The notes: a model not told the origin generated them from the sequence alone. A stretch of DNA of 64,000 bases from Astropecten irregularis (GCA_963971285.1 OZ020262.1:7659036-7723035); one strand, 5' to 3'. Shown: positions 43,740 to 57,205, counted from the stretch's first letter. Program-made: numbers and translations.

Positions 43740-44243
43740 CGTAAAGATCGAAACGTCAGACTCTCTTAACTCCAATCTTTTAAATTAAAAAGAATATCAA
43801 ACTTTTCTCGTCGCCACGTTATTTTTATATAAATGATTATTCAAAAAATGGTATCAACAATTCCTTTAAATACCGCCCTCTGTTGACCGAATTAAGACAT
43901 TTTTGATTTGCACGTCAGCTCTAAGCTTTGTTTGTTAGTCAAAAACCTTGACACTCATAATAAGAGTAATGTTTCATGGGTCGGTTAAAAGGAACATTTG
44001 TTACAAAGTAGAATTCATCAAATTGTATTTAAGAATTATCACAATTATCATTTATTTTATCACAGAAAAAAAAAAAAATCAAATGAGATTACAGTGAATA
44101 CAATGAACATTCTCATCATTTTCTTTAGGTTTTTGTGTTTTCAGCTAGATTTTGTTTCCTCCAAATTTGGTTTTTGTCCGACCGGCCGACCTAGTCTGGC
44201 TCCCTGCCCAAAGATTCCCTGACGACACTTATTAAAAATCTTA
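43740..44243. other. Intergenic, no gene seen
   Basis: AT-rich with an A13 run near 44065. No supported feature. Confidence 0.35.
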
Positions 44244-44681
44244 GGTCAGGTATCGGCTACGGTCAAAAATAGAACATGACAGAGCTGTCATATTTGCGCC
44301 TGCGCGGAAACTAGTTTTAGAGATTGGCGATATTCAATTTTAGCATTTATTTTTGCACTTTTGTAAGCACATGCAATTTTATCTTGGCAGAATTAGAGTT
44401 CAAAGAGTGGGTAAAAAACATACAACAAACTCCTCAAAAGTGCATAACAGGAAGAGTGCTCTGTTGTATTTTTGGCTTACTGTAGAACGAATGAAAAAAA
44501 GACCTGTCTTTCCCTTTCGTACATAAACTCGCGTGACCTGTCAGAAATAGCCGACAGTCAACGTAACTATCCGAAGTTGGACGAAAACGAGTTCGTAATG
44601 TTTCGGATTTTTCCGTAAAAAGTCAGAAACTGACTTTTTTGGTCACGTGACCCTCCAGTATACGTAGCCGATACCGGACCC
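44244..44681. repeat. MITE with GGTATCGGCTACG ends
   Basis: GGTCAGGTATCGGCTACG at the left and CGTAGCCGATACCGGACC at the right. About 440 bp, non-coding. Confidence 0.6.
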
Positions 44682-45110
44682 TATATTTGAAAGAAGATAG
44701 TCGGGAGCTTTTTGGGTCCGGGAACCAGACTACGACCGACCCTCCCTCAAGGTGAAAAATAAATGAGAACCACAGTAATAAAAAGGGGCGCCCTAAGAGA
44801 AACTACGATTCTGGTAAAGTAAAAAGAGATAACTTCACATGGCAATTGAATAGACGTACAGCAGGGCAATGTCCGTAACATGTTGGCTACATCGCAATGC
44901 AAATTTTGTTGTTTCCACCTTTTCATTTTTGATCAGGAAAATCATCATGCTAACAGAAAATCTGCCTCAGAACCAGAAGTAAGCAATAAACATGTATTAG
45001 CATTAGCATTATACATGTGATATCCTTTTTGGCTGCGAAAAAGTGACTATAACGAGGATGATTGGAGTCCATCGTTCTAAAATGTTTCAGGAAGGGTGTA
45101 ATAAAGAATG

Positions 45111-45896
45111 TACGGAGCTCCACGAAAGCCATTCCACTTATCCAGATAACCACATAATTTATCTCGCCAAGTCGACTTTTGGAGTGGTATTTTTATCTAA
45201 ATAATTATCTCAAAAAATATTACTTTTAGCGAAAACGAGAAGTCAACTTATGCTGATAATTTATCTGGCCAACTCAACGAAGTGCATTTTTGAAGTCGCC
45301 TTATCCTGATAAATAACCCCGAAGACTATAACGAGTACGTTAGGCCATCGTTGGTCTTTCGTTAACACAAGAGGGGTGTTCCCGAAGCTCCAGTTATTTG
45401 TTAGGAGCCCGCCAAGTTAGCGATTGGTCAAGAGTTCTTATTAAGCTTTCGTTTATAGAGTCTCGATACAGCCTAAATAAGTTTCTACTGCTCAATATTT
45501 GTTTTCCAACCCGATTTCAAAATCATTATCATTACTGATAACGTTTATAATCATCAAACCACAAAGGAGGCTGACTGAATTTAAAGTCGTTAAAAAATGA
45601 TAATTTATCTGGCCAAGTCAACGAAGTGCATCTGAAAAGTCGTCTTATCCTGATAAATAACCTCAGTTTTATTAAGTCGTCTTCATAAGGTAAACTGGAC
45701 GGACAAGTCGACTTCTGTCTTTCAGTAAGTCTTCTTGGCGCTATAAATTATCAGGATATGTCAACTTCTTAGCTTTCCCTAATTCATCTTGTACGAATAA
45801 AATAATTATCTCGATAAGTCGACTTTTATGGCTTAATAAGTCGACTTGGTGAGATAAATTATGTGGTTATCTGAATGGCACTCTTGGAGCTCCGTA
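45111..45896. repeat. AAGTCGACTT-rich inverted-repeat element with 6-bp target duplication
   Basis: The ends TACGGAGCTCC and GGAGCTCCGTA are perfect. The inverted similarity then extends about 60 bp (CAGATAACCACATAATTTAT, CTCG/CACCAAGTCGACTT). AGAATG flanks both sides (45105-45110 and 45897-45902). The interior repeats TTATCT(C/G)GCCAAGTC and AAGTCGACTT many times. Confidence 0.75.
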
Positions 45897-45902
45897 AGAA
45901 TG

Positions 45903-46717
45903 GCTAAACGTCGGTGTATGCAACTTTCTCTGCTTGTGTAAAATTATTCCAACCACGCGCATAATGATCGACCGCCGCCACACTGCACACGCGTAGTGTA
46001 TCGAGTGTCTCATCATGATGATTCTCCAAACCAATTACCGTAATGGAATATTCGGTCTGAAGACCACGGGCTGTGCGTTTAGAAACCTGGTTTCAAGTCT
46101 GAGATCACGGCTAAAACCTTGGGCTGGTACAGGTCCGGTCTGGTGGCAGACTCGCTTTGCAGTCCGCCTATAGACCTTTCTTTTGCAACGTCACAGACCG
46201 AGTTTTTGCCAACCAGCATGGCGGAAACAGTGACGAGCCATCAAAGCCAGGCATAAAAAAACATAACCACATAATTATTTCACCTAATTTGTACACAACG
46301 TTTCATAAACATTAAAAGATATTGCTTAATGCAATGGAAACAACACAAGCAATGATGGTTTGTATTTTGTACAGGTATGGAGATTTTTCAAAAACGTTGA
46401 AGTTGATCACGCCATCTGTCAAGAAGACGAAATGATTTGCAACCTTTGGCCGCCCATGCCAACCACGGGCCAGTGTTTGTAAATAAAAGAAAGGTGTACA
46501 ACACACTTGATAAATACGGTCTGTGGCGATTCAGCTACAAATAATGTTAATTTACACCACAAAATTACATCCTGAGGAAATTCAGTCAGTCGTGGCCTTG
46601 GACCATCATGCAAACTGCAATACTTCCTTCCATGAATAGGATGTGGTTTACGCGAGGGAAATAGTGATACCCTCACTGGCAGTGTCACATAGGTCATGAT
46701 GAATATTAGAAGTTTAA
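45903..46717. other. Intergenic, no gene seen
   Basis: Short frames only. No conserved motif. Confidence 0.35.
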
Positions 46718-47050
46718 AGGTAGTATCATACTTTGGTAGCATACCGAAACAGAAATCTTCACAGATTTACCTATAACTTAACTTACAGATGGTGATGGTA
46801 GAAACATACCGATTGTCTGTCTGAAATGCTGTATTTATCAAGAAAAGAGTAAAACCAGTGGCCAAAAATATTTGTGAGCTTTTAAAGATCAAAATAAAAG
46901 AGAAAAGACTCAAGAAATACTGTGGCCGTTTTTCACTGTTAAGTGAGCACCGTATGGGACTGAAAATTTCACAGATGACTGTTATTGCATCTTGATATTT
47001 GTGACCATGAATATGTATTTCTTTGACAAAAACTAAGTATGATATTACCT
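46718..47050. repeat. TTAA-flanked MITE family E, copy 6
   Basis: AGGTAGTATCATACTTTGG to AAGTATGATATTACCT, with TTAA at 46714-46717 and 47051-47054. Confidence 0.75.
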
Positions 47051-47054
47051 TTAA

Positions 47055-49644
47055 TCCAAAAAAAAAATTGGTGTGCATATCACCATTATGATGACAAATA
47101 ATGTAAACAAGAGATGCCAGAATTCGGGAATCTTATTTACCATATACATAAGTACATTGCCGTTGAATGGCTGGGCAGTCTGGTGGCAATTCCTAAATCT
47201 CTCTCATAATACCGCGTATTCCAGACTTGTAATCAAGGCTAGCTATAACAGGATTGGCAACCCGATATATTAGTATACAGTGCCTTAAGCTATGGACAAT
47301 TTCAATTTTCTCCCAGACTTTTTGCTCCAGATTGATTATTTCAACTCGGAGGTCTCGAAAGGATATGTATTTATTATGCAAGAACAACTATGGTTGACTC
47401 AAACTAGAATTTGCAACACTTTTCTTTAGAAGACAGTAATAAGTAAGTAGAAATCATAATTATATAAGACATTATTGAAACGCGTTCGGCCTAAAATAAA
47501 GTCAATAACAAGAAGTAGTCGGTTTTGCTTTTATGAAATATTGAACATTTTCTGAAATCTTTGCCTCCATTTGTTTTGCATTGTAATTCATGTATAAAAT
47601 TAAGAGTATGGCACATGAAAATGCCTTAACTCTTCTTGGCTACACGAATCTCATTTACTAGGCCCAGTACTTACGATGACACAGCCAAGCTCCGTCAATG
47701 ACATTACACAAATGCCATTAAGCACATTATGCAGAAACCAAAATGACCGGTAGAATAAAATAATTCGATTTATATTGATTGCCGCGCACGGCGAGGTCTG
47801 CACGGCCCAAGCGTGGAGTTGGTTGTCATGGTATACGTTGGGACATCGCAAAGGACAGCTGTGAGTCCGAGAACAGCTGCAAATACCAGAGAGGCATACC
47901 GGCGGGGCTGGGCGGGGTAAATGATAATCAAGACGGAGGACAGTATCAAGATGATTCACGGTGGAAGATATTCATGGGTCTCAACAGGGTTTAGAATCAC
48001 TTCGATATGTATCAACTGCATTCTATAGACTTATTCTGTTTAGTCTATCCGACTGGCTTGATACATTGGACTTTATATGAACTGCTTATTCGCTGTTAAG
48101 ATAATTCCCCTAAGAGATGATCCCTAAAAATGCTCATTTAGAATTAGCTTCAATTAGCTTGAATTAACATTCAAATAATCTATCGACACCCTTCTTAGCT
48201 GTCTTTCATTTCTTCTGTAATCTTGTAAACATTCGCATATACAGACAAAATATGTTATTTTGCAGATTTTGCATGATTGTTTTTGTCATTTTTGCTTTTT
48301 ATTCAATTTGTTGCATATTTATATATTTACGATGGAATATAAACAAATGTAAAGGAGTTTCTTAGTGCACATTTGGCTAAAGAAATACAAATTTTTAATC
48401 GAATCATGACCAGGTAACATAATTGTTACATTTCATCTCTCAGTAATCGTCAAAACATGGACAATTTGAAAATGAAAACAATTTTTTTAAATTGTTCAAA
48501 TCTTATGAAAAAGCTCATAATATGCAATTCATAGGTTTCCCTGTTCCATGTTGTGTCAAATTGGTGTAGGAAAATATCAACATTATTTGTGTGGCACAAG
48601 TATATCTATATTTATATTTTTGGGAAGCTACATCGTCCTTTTTCTAAGTGCCGCATACCAGGAGACGACCAATTTAGACCGGCTACCATTTTGACTTTTC
48701 AGCTGTTCGTTAGTCATGCAATTTACGAATTCAAAGGCGTTTTAAAACACTTTAAGTTCGCGAAAGCACCGTTACCTACAAACGTCTATGCTTCAAATTG
48801 GTAATAGAGAGACACATTCATTGCTGCAGATTGCTCAGCATGTAAACATTCACGTGCAATTGAACTAAGGGTCAGGGTTTTAAGACGCACCCCGGCAACC
48901 CCAAGACATCTATGATGACAGTTGCTTGGAAAATATTTATAGACAATGAAATGAAAGATGAGTGAAATTCAACACATTCCAACGAGTACACACATGTCTG
49001 GCTTGTACAATGAATATTGGCTACCATCCATGCATTATGGACCACAGGCCACTAAGTCCAGATGTTAAACAAATATATCTGAACCATTTTACAAAGCTAT
49101 GCCAGGCCGAAGCTGTATTAAAATTGTTAATGCTTTTGAAATTGGACCATATTCTCTGCGTGACGAAGTCAATGTGCACATTGCAGAAATACAATTCAAC
49201 GCAAAATAGAAAATAACCAATAAGTCCTGTCAACAAATTCAACAGTTTCAGACATAAATGACAAATGCAGTGCACGTTTTAAATAGTATGAGAAACACCT
49301 GGAAAATGTATCTGAATAAATAATGATACGAGCGATCATATTTGAATAATTAAAAACAATATGTAATACAAAGCTAACCGGATGAAGATATCAACGTGTA
49401 ATATATTATTCAGCAAGGTACTTGACTTCCCATGGATCATTGACTACAGGGCCATGTATATTATTGTTTGCTTTTACCATTATGTTTATGGGTTTATCAC
49501 TCGTCATGCATCGTAATTTTATCTAGACTATGCCCAGCATATAATTATTCAACTTTCGTGCATTATTGCTGGCATATCTGTAAATGGTTCAGTATCCAAT
49601 AAAATAGAAAACTGCATGCCAGCTCAATATAGCACTGACTTTAT
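47055..49644. other. Intergenic, no gene supported
   Basis: Mostly AT-rich. 47780-47995 has higher GC and an open frame with SCESENSCKYQRG and GLGGVNDNQDGGQYQ, but no ATG and no clear acceptor, so it is not called. Confidence 0.35.
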
Positions 49645-50252
49645 AGGGGCTTCATATGCTGCATAAACATAAAAATTACTTATCATAACATGAAAAGTCT
49701 TCCTTGATCAAACACGATTACCAACCAAATTTCTACGTGATTTTGTTCTGCTATTGACTTGTATTCGAACATTTCTTTTGTTGCTGGGCATAACATTCAC
49801 ATGGAGTTTTGGCTGGCAAACTGATTTTATATACGAAGGTTTTTGGTGCTTAAAGGTAGTATCATACTTTGGTTTTGTCAAAGAAATAGAGATTCATGGG
49901 TAAACATATCAAGGAAGATACAATAACAGTGTTATGTGAAAATTTCAGTCCCATACGGTGCATGCCCACTTTTTAAGGAAACAGTGAGAAACGGCCACAG
50001 TATTTCTTACATCTTTTCTCTTTTATCTCTTTTATTGTTTATCTTAAAAAAACAAACAATTTTGGTCATTAATTTTGTTTGTCTCTTTTCTGGATAAATA
50101 CAGCATTTCAGGCAGAACAATTTTAACGGCATGTTTCTACCATCACCAACTTTATACCCTGTAAAATTATAGGTAAATCTGTGAAGATTTCTTTTTTGGT
50201 ATGCTACCAATGTATGAAACTATCTTTAAGCAGCTGTATGAAATTGGCCCAG
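49645..50252. repeat. MITE family J, copy 2, split by a family E insertion
   Basis: The left part (to 49853) has AAGTCTTCCTTGATCAAACA, TACCAACCAAATTTCTACGT and GGTTTTTGGTGCTTA. The right part (50226-50252) resumes AGCAGCTGTATGAAATTGGC. Between them sits a complete TTAA-flanked element. Confidence 0.7.
49854..50225. repeat. TTAA-flanked MITE family E, copy 7, nested in family J
   Basis: AGGTAGTATCATACTTTGG to ..AATGTATGAAACTATCT. TTAA at 49850-49853 and 50226-50229. The host reads TGGTGC-TTAA-GCAGCTG, so the uninterrupted site can be inferred from other family J copies. Confidence 0.8.
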
Positions 50253-51365
50253 AAATGACATTTTGGTTTGGACCGTCAGACATCATTGAACATAAAACCA
50301 TCTTGTATTATTTCCTGTATTCCATGCAGTTTATCAGCAGTCTCCCAGACATGGAATGGATCACAACATCGTCGAAATGTTGAGGTTGGCCGGCTGCACG
50401 TAGTCGCATGTTTTCCTTGAAGATGTCACCTCAAGAACATACTTCTTTTGCATATCCGATATTCAACAAATATTTATAATGATCGTGGTACATTGAGTGA
50501 TATTCAACACTTGAATGTAAATTTGTATACGTGAACCCATACAAACATGACAAGATGAGTTTTGTTGAACATTTCTGTTTAGTGGGCCGGTGTGCTTGAT
50601 GCTTTCTCCAGTTTACAGGATGTTATCAGGTCAAGACGGTAGGTATCATTCAAGATGGAAGCAATATATAAGTTCCCAGAATCCGATGGCAGTACCACAA
50701 ATTAGTTTTTTATATGCATTTCGAAACCTAGACGGCTGGTCTTTGGAGAAACAGTATGACCGATGAAATACTAAGGTAGCCATTGTATCAATTAATGAGT
50801 CAGACTATAGTAAAGTATTTGTGTGCTGCATAGGTCCACTTCTGAATCAATATTTAATTATCTAGTTGTTGCATCTTAATTATCATCTAAGGCATAAGAT
50901 GGCATTTGTATGTAGAATGAACGTGGGGATAAGTAATTAACGTGACTGCCCCCAATATCCTGTAATCTAGCTCGTTATGAATCGTTATCACTAGGACCGA
51001 AAGTGGGAAATTTGAAAGACATTCCCACAAACATTCGCATATTTCAATCATTTTCCCTCTTTCTCCTATATTTAATATTGAGCTAAATATTAATCAAAAG
51101 AAATGTTTTGCACCCAAGAAACAGAACTTATGTATTTTGGGGAATACAAATACCGTCTCACTTTTAGTGGAAATTTTTTTTTCGTTGAAGTAATGATTTT
51201 GAGACTATTGTCAATGTGCAGAATAATGCTATACTCTTCATGATAGATTTAAAATTGTATAAATGTGTATCTATGTATTCAACTTTCGTTCTCAACATTA
51301 ATGTGAATAAAAATCATCCCTTCAATGAAAAATACCTCTGACATGAGTAAAACAATATAACATAG
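50253..51365. other. Intergenic, no gene seen
   Basis: AT-rich and unremarkable. Confidence 0.35.
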
Positions 51366-51528
51366 ACAAATACTAATAGCACTTTATTGACTAACTAAGT
51401 TTAAAATGTGATTAAGCTTTCGTAACAACACCTACTTCATCAGATGCATCTGATGAAGTAGATGTTGCTACGAAAGCTTATGCAAATGTTAAACTCTAGT
51501 TATTCAATAAAGTGCTACTAGTATTTTG
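51366..51528. repeat. Palindromic pair of element ends with hammerhead-like motif
   Basis: Symmetric about 51446/51447 (CATCAGATG|CATCTGATG). Each arm reads CTGATGAAGTAG, loop, CTAC or TTAC, GAAAGCTTA, ending CAATAAAGTGCTA. The order CTGATGA, a short stem, GAAA resembles a hammerhead ribozyme core, with one extra A. A third copy is at 60896-60961. Such motifs are known from Penelope-like retroelements. Confidence 0.5.
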
Positions 51529-52128
51529 TATTCTATATTATTATCTGACTGACACGGCTACCCACAATTATATGAGTAAAACAGTAATTGGTATTATGTG
51601 TTATTAATTCCTGTTTTTCTTTACCGTTCAGTTTGAGACCACTGCTTCGATGTACACTATCTGCAGTCATTTACTCCGTGTTTGAAGTCTGCATCGTCAT
51701 CATGTCGGAGAAACATTATGTAAACGGTGCGCAAAGTCCTTGTCCATACTTGGAGATTTAACATAGCTAAGTCATGCATGGACATCACCAGCCATAGGAA
51801 AACGTGCACCCTCGTGGAGCATTTTGCTAAATGGCTTGCATAATGTCAAAATCGTGCCACTGGGGCTGGATGAGTCACATGAAGCAGTCAAACAAATTGG
51901 AAACCTACTAACCATTTCCACAAAAATGACTGTGTTGCATACCCAACATTAAACTTTCTATAATTATTCAATTTTTATATTCGAAATAAGGCAGCTAGTG
52001 AGAAAAAGCTGAAACAAAAAATATTAATTTTTAGCTGTGACTTCATCTGTAATAAACAAAGCAAGCATACAATGTATCTTCTGTTTCAATCTGCCCAAGT
52101 GCATTCATACGCCGAATTGTGAGACTTA
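51529..52128. other. Intergenic, no gene seen
   Basis: No supported coding or repeat feature. Confidence 0.3.
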
Positions 52129-52356
52129 TGGCGTTTACGAAACGGTGGCTCAGGCTCAGGCTCTGACATCCATTTGCTGAAAATATAGCTTGTGGTTTTA
52201 CATTGAAGTTGAAGCTCTGTTTTCCTTTTCAAACCAGAGAATCTACAGAGAACCGTAGCTAAAAAGCTTTATTGTGATACCCGTTATTTTAGAATGGATT
52301 CACGAAATGGAGCCGGAGCCTGAAACGGAGCACGAGCCTCCGTTTCGTAAACGCCT
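52129..52356. repeat. CAGGCT-rich MITE family A, copy 1, TTA target duplication
   Basis: TGGCGTTTACGAAACGGTGG with CTCAGGCTCAGGCTC at the left and GAGCCTCCGTTTCGTAAACG with CCT at the right, flanked by TTA at 52126-52128 and 52357-52359. PIF/Harbinger-like. Confidence 0.75.
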
Positions 52357-53125
52357 TTAGAAATGCATTTTCATGTGCTGATGTTATGCGAGTGACATGT
52401 TGTGTTTATATTGTGCATGTTGTTGCCAAGTTTCAGCTACAATTCTGTGTAGATGTACATAGCGGTAGACATGTAAAACACACATTCCCATACAACTCAT
52501 TTACCCAAAGCTTTCTATTTCAAATTGCTGAAAGAAGACAGACATTTTCAAAGTAACATTGATTCCGCCACGTGTCAACAGTCAACAATAACTAAACACA
52601 AGAGTGTGGATGCTTATTCGTGCATGCAATCAGTAATGTTTTCTCTCATGCGTTATTTCATGTCTAGCTTGTTGAACATCAATGGAACTTAAGGCTTACT
52701 GGAAAATTTAATTATATGATTAAATTTCCGTTCCCTGTATACAGACCGTAGGATGTAACAAAACACAATATCACATTCAGCAACTTTGAGGTTTGTCACA
52801 CTTTAACTTTGCCCTGACCCATTCAGTGCACACAATACATTCTAGGCCAGACACTATAAACGTGTTGCAGTGTCCCTTTTTGTCCTCCGTACTACAATTG
52901 TCAGGTGCATGATGGGATTCTGAACGATAAGCGCGATTTTCCAAGATGGCGGCCCCACACGAGATGAATGCGGAAGGGGTAATGACATTCATTTGTCGAA
53001 GTTGAACCGACCTTTGCAAATTGTTGTATTTCAAACATACACTAATGGCGCGGGAGCTCAGTACGTTTTGCAGTGAAAACAACTCGCTTGAATCATAAAA
53101 ATTGTTCACAACCTTTGTACTCTTA

Positions 53126-53366
53126 GGGCGTTTTCGAAACGGAGGCTCAGGCTCCGTTTCAGGCTCAGGCTCCCTTTCGTGAATCCATTCAAAAACAACG
53201 GGCATCAAAATAAAGGCTTTTGGCTGCGGTTCTGAAGTAGATTCTCTAGTTTGAAAAGGAAAACAGAGTTTCAGCTTCAATGAAAAACCACAACCTATAT
53301 TTTCAGCATATGGATGCCAGAGCTGGAGCCTGAGCCTGAGCCTAAGCCTCCGTTTCGAAAACGCCC
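53126..53366. repeat. CAGGCT-rich MITE family A, copy 2
   Basis: GGGCGTTTTCGAAACGGAGG at the left and CCTCCGTTTCGAAAACGCCC at the right are perfect 20-bp complements. TTA on the left, ATA on the right. The interior matches copy 1 (GAAAAGGAAAACAGAG..TTCA). Confidence 0.75.
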
Positions 53367-53588
53367 ATATGTCTCTAACCGTCATACGGTATAAAACTCA
53401 GTAAAAAACCCAGCTACAACTCAAGCCCCGCCACACTGCAATGCTAAAGTGTCTTTAATAATGACCTTTTTGCAACATCGGACTGATATAAAGTCATTAT
53501 TATGACCTGAGTTATTCATATACATGGTTATTCCAGTGACGCACGTACTGGTCAATTCAAAGTTTTCAAACTGGACTATCGTGGGTAA

Positions 53589-53939
53589 AGGTATAACACA
53601 TGATTGGTAAAGGTCACAGAACAACACTCACATTTTGATCAAACATGTAGATGACATACTAAACCTGTGAAAATTTGAGCTCAATCAGACATCTGAGTCA
53701 GGAGAAAATAGCGAAAACAGAATCAATTGTTCTTATAAAACATGAAGAATGTTTTGATCTTACTCAGAGATCAAAACTAATTTTGGTCTTTGTTTGACTA
53801 ATTTCTGGTTAAATACACCATTTCAGTCAGAAATATTTTAACGGCATGTTTCTACCAGCACCATCTATATACCGTGAAAGTTATAGGTAAATATGTGAAC
53901 ATTTCTGTTTGGGTATGTTACCAATCCTGTACTGTACCT
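53589..53939. repeat. MITE family F, TTAA-type, full length
   Basis: It starts AGGTATAACACATGATTGG after GTAA and ends CCTGTACTGTACCT before TTAA (53940-53943). Confidence 0.7.
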
Positions 53940-53943
53940 TTAA

Positions 53944-54485
53944 CTGTGGTTGAGGTTTGGCCATCGTACTTCCTTATAGTGCTCACTAGTAAAAACACGT
54001 ATCAGGGAATATTATGAAGCACTTTAACAGACGGGAACATTAAATATCCCGTGCAAAATGTTTTGTTCGTCACACTCCACCACACTGGAATTTGGTTAAA
54101 CTGCATACATGTATTTGTAATAACTATGTGGAATGTGTAAGTTAGTCAAAGTTCATTAGCGACTGCAGTTACATATTTTGTGAGTCGTCGATTTTTTGTT
54201 ATAAATATTATTTCATATGGGCCTACATTTTCACGGGGCATTTATAATACTTTATCACACACGTTGTACGTGACCTGTCATATCGAGAACGCGTCTTTTG
54301 TTGAAGTATTTTGTCTTAAATACAATTCATATTATATGAATTAATTAATGAAGTTGATTATTGATTGATTGATATTTGCATAATTAATTATGGTTTTGTG
54401 ACAACTTATGATATGTTAATTTACAGTCTTTTGCTGCTTGTTCTTGCAGCATAGCAGACCATATGCAGATTTGGTTTCATATTAA
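53944..54485. other. Intergenic, no gene seen
   Basis: AT-rich. No supported feature. Confidence 0.3.
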
Positions 54486-54809
54486 AGGCAGCATACAGGA
54501 TTTGCAAGGCCTCAAAAAAATGAGTTTGAAACAGAATTTTTTTCCAAGGAAATCAAGATTTAGTGCCTTTTAAAAACACCGTTTGTCCGAACAATTTAGT
54601 AGCATTTCGAAAGCGTGGTGTAACCGTGAAGGGTTCGGAAGGGGGGGGGGGGGAGATTATTTCGGCCGTATTTCTGCTATCCAGATGAACAAAGCGTAAA
54701 AGGTATATGAAACAACGTATGTAAAGCACTTTAAGACCTTCACTTTTGTTTAAGTATTAAATTCAGCCAAAACGCATAGGCCTATCTTTGCAAATCCTGT
54801 ATGCTCCCT
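54486..54809. repeat. Second TTAA-flanked MITE family (AGGCAGCATACAGG)
   Basis: AGGCAGCATACAGGATTTGC at the left and GCAAATCCTGTATGCTCCCT at the right differ at one base. TTAA flanks both sides (54482-54485 and 54810-54813). A run of about 15 G's lies inside near 54640. Confidence 0.75.
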
Positions 54810-54813
54810 TTAA

Positions 54814-55245
54814 CGGCATTGGTATATACACAGAATGCATTATGAGGAGCCACCTTTATTTGTCAAAATGGCGGTTTCAAAATGATCAGCTTAATAGCTA
54901 TGCAGCTTCTACAGAGAGATATGTCCATTACACTCGATATTCATCATTATAACGTCTATTGCAGTTTCCTATAATTGCAACTAAATTACCTAAAACCATT
55001 GGAGTGTAGCAGTTTATGACCGATACAGGAAGGTCGTGCATTGTGAATGAGGTACATGTTATAATGACTACATGTTGCTATATTTGTATAGGCACTGTTT
55101 AGGCATACCACAGAGGGAAACCGGATATGTTTTTTTTTGCAAACGACGTAAATGTAGAATTTATTCCGAACACATTATTCCATGTCTGATTAGGAGTTTT
55201 TGCCTGGAGGCACCAACTAAGTCGAGCTAGCCCAACACTTGTTTT
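54814..55245. other. Intergenic, no gene seen
   Basis: No supported feature. Confidence 0.3.
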
Positions 55246-55491
55246 CTGGGGCCAATTTCATAAAACTGTTAAGTACAAAAATTAGCTTAGCATGATATTT
55301 CTGTCTTAATAAAAACAGGATTAACAACCAAATTTCCACGTGTTGTGTATCACTTGTGATTGTTCTTTGGCTGTTGTTCGCTGACCACGAATATCAAATG
55401 GAATGTTCAATGGTGGTTTGTTTTATTTGGACTAGACATTTGAGTGCTTATGAAATTTTTGTGCTAAACAGTTTTATGAAATTGGCCCCAG
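55246..55491. repeat. MITE family J, copy 3, with 5-bp target duplication
   Basis: CTGGGGCCAATTTCATAAAA at the left and TTTTATGAAATTGGCCCCAG at the right, flanked by GTTTT on both sides (55241-55245 and 55492-55496). Confidence 0.75.
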
Positions 55492-55496
55492 GTTTT

Positions 55497-56119
55497 TGAG
55501 TCTTTAATCGTTAATATATCATTATAAAACCCTGGGCTTAAAATCTGAATATTATACACTTATTTCTAATTCCTTTTTTTGGTCAGATAATGTCAGATCA
55601 TCACTGACAAAAGCATATCTTTTGATACATGTTACTTTACAATGAAGCTACAGTTAGAAAACCCCAAACGTGTCCGAGATGGAAAATGTACACCTTGTTT
55701 AAAAGATTCATTTTTCTGTAGCAAAACCTCCAAATCGTATGAATCAATGAAGTACATTGTATTCACGAATTCATTCAACTTTAAACAAACAAATTGAACA
55801 CTAGCAATAGATTAATAATTTACCCATACCAAACTTTGTACAGATATAAACATCCGGGTTGTTTTTCTTGCCAATAAATAAATCTGAATAATAAAATGAT
55901 ATGATATTATATTGAAGTCACCACCGGTTTTCCAGCAAATATAGTGCAAATTATTGTTAATATTTCAATGTGCAAAAACGATTATTTGTATAAAGCTAAA
56001 GGTATTTTTGCATGATTTGAATCTGCAATTCCTTTTTGTTTAAATGAATGAGTAACATTGTTTGTAGAGCATTTTCACACCATCATATAAATGGAATGCA
56101 AAATAATCACAAATTAGAC
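55497..56119. other. Intergenic, no gene seen
   Basis: AT-rich. No supported feature. Confidence 0.3.
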
Positions 56120-56346
56120 ACCCAATTTCGTAGAGCTGCTTAAGCATCAAGATTAACCTAAGCACCAAAAATCTTAGGAAATAAAATAAGTATGCCAGCC
56201 AAAACTCCTTTTGAATGTTATGCACAAAAACAATGGCCACGTCAAAAGTGCAGTAAACATCACATGGAAATTTGGTGAACAATCCTATTTGATCAATGAA
56301 GACTTTGCATGCTTAATCAATTTTTATGCTTAAGCAGCTCTATGAA
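56120..56346. repeat. MITE family J, copy 4
   Basis: CCCAATTTCGTAGAGCTGCT at the left and TGCTTAAGCAGCTCTATGAA at the right. It shares AAACTCCTTTTGAATGTTAT with copy 1. Confidence 0.7.
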
Positions 56347-57205
56347 CATTACTCAGGCTTTTGAAATCAGAATTGGCTTTCCTCTCATATTGCGACATCA
56401 CGTATTGAAATACCATGAAATAAGCTGCATCACTCCGAAATAGTTTCAATGTAACAAGTTTGAAAGAGAGCACTGTACAATTGCTTTCAAATTATGACAC
56501 TTTTGAAACAAAGGGAGATGCCATTGCAAATTACACTAAATTCATATTTTCACTCCAACTGCTCCAGCTTTCAAAATTGATCACGTAACATACAAAGATG
56601 AAAATGATTTTTTTTTCAGGGATATCAACCACACTGTAATATATAAGTGTAAGAAAACAAAATATGGTCCTGTATTGCGGTATTTGTGGACTGGTTTCAG
56701 AAATTTGTGACAGAAGTCCTACATCAAGAAATGTATTACCACAATATAATTATGACAATATTTGGTATTAAACCCAGTATTGATATCCTTTAAGATTTAA
56801 CCTTGACAGGTTTATAGTAGGTAACATTTAACATGAACTCTAAACTGGTTATTTCATTTTGCTGAAGGTTCAAACATAACCCCACAGGTTTGACAAACAA
56901 TCCTTCTCACCGACTGTAGATGTGTTTCTGATCTTCTCTGAGTTTGACAAATCGTAATAGTAAATGGCTGATTGGCTCAGGGTCTCCAAAGTGGAATGTT
57001 CTTTGATATGCACATGACAGCCATACGGATATTATCATGTATCAATAAATGTCTTATTCACAAATATATACAAGCAGTCATTGTATATTTCACTGAATGT
57101 AAAAGTACACAATATCCGTTGAACACAATTCTGTAGCAGGAAAACAACGACAGGAAAGAAAGATCCCTATCACATTTCACTGACCGTACAGGAGCAGTTG
57201 ACGAA
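56347..57205. other. Intergenic, no gene seen
   Basis: AT-rich. No supported feature. Confidence 0.3.

Noticed and set aside
47779..47994. GC-richer open frame with SCESENSCKYQRG
   Set aside because: No ATG, no clear acceptor or donor, and the opposite strand is also open. Possible exon but not supportable.
52777..53385. A 202-codon minus-strand frame
   Set aside because: It runs through the CAGGCT-rich MITE at 53126-53366, whose repeats give ERE/EPEPE-like peptides. No domain.
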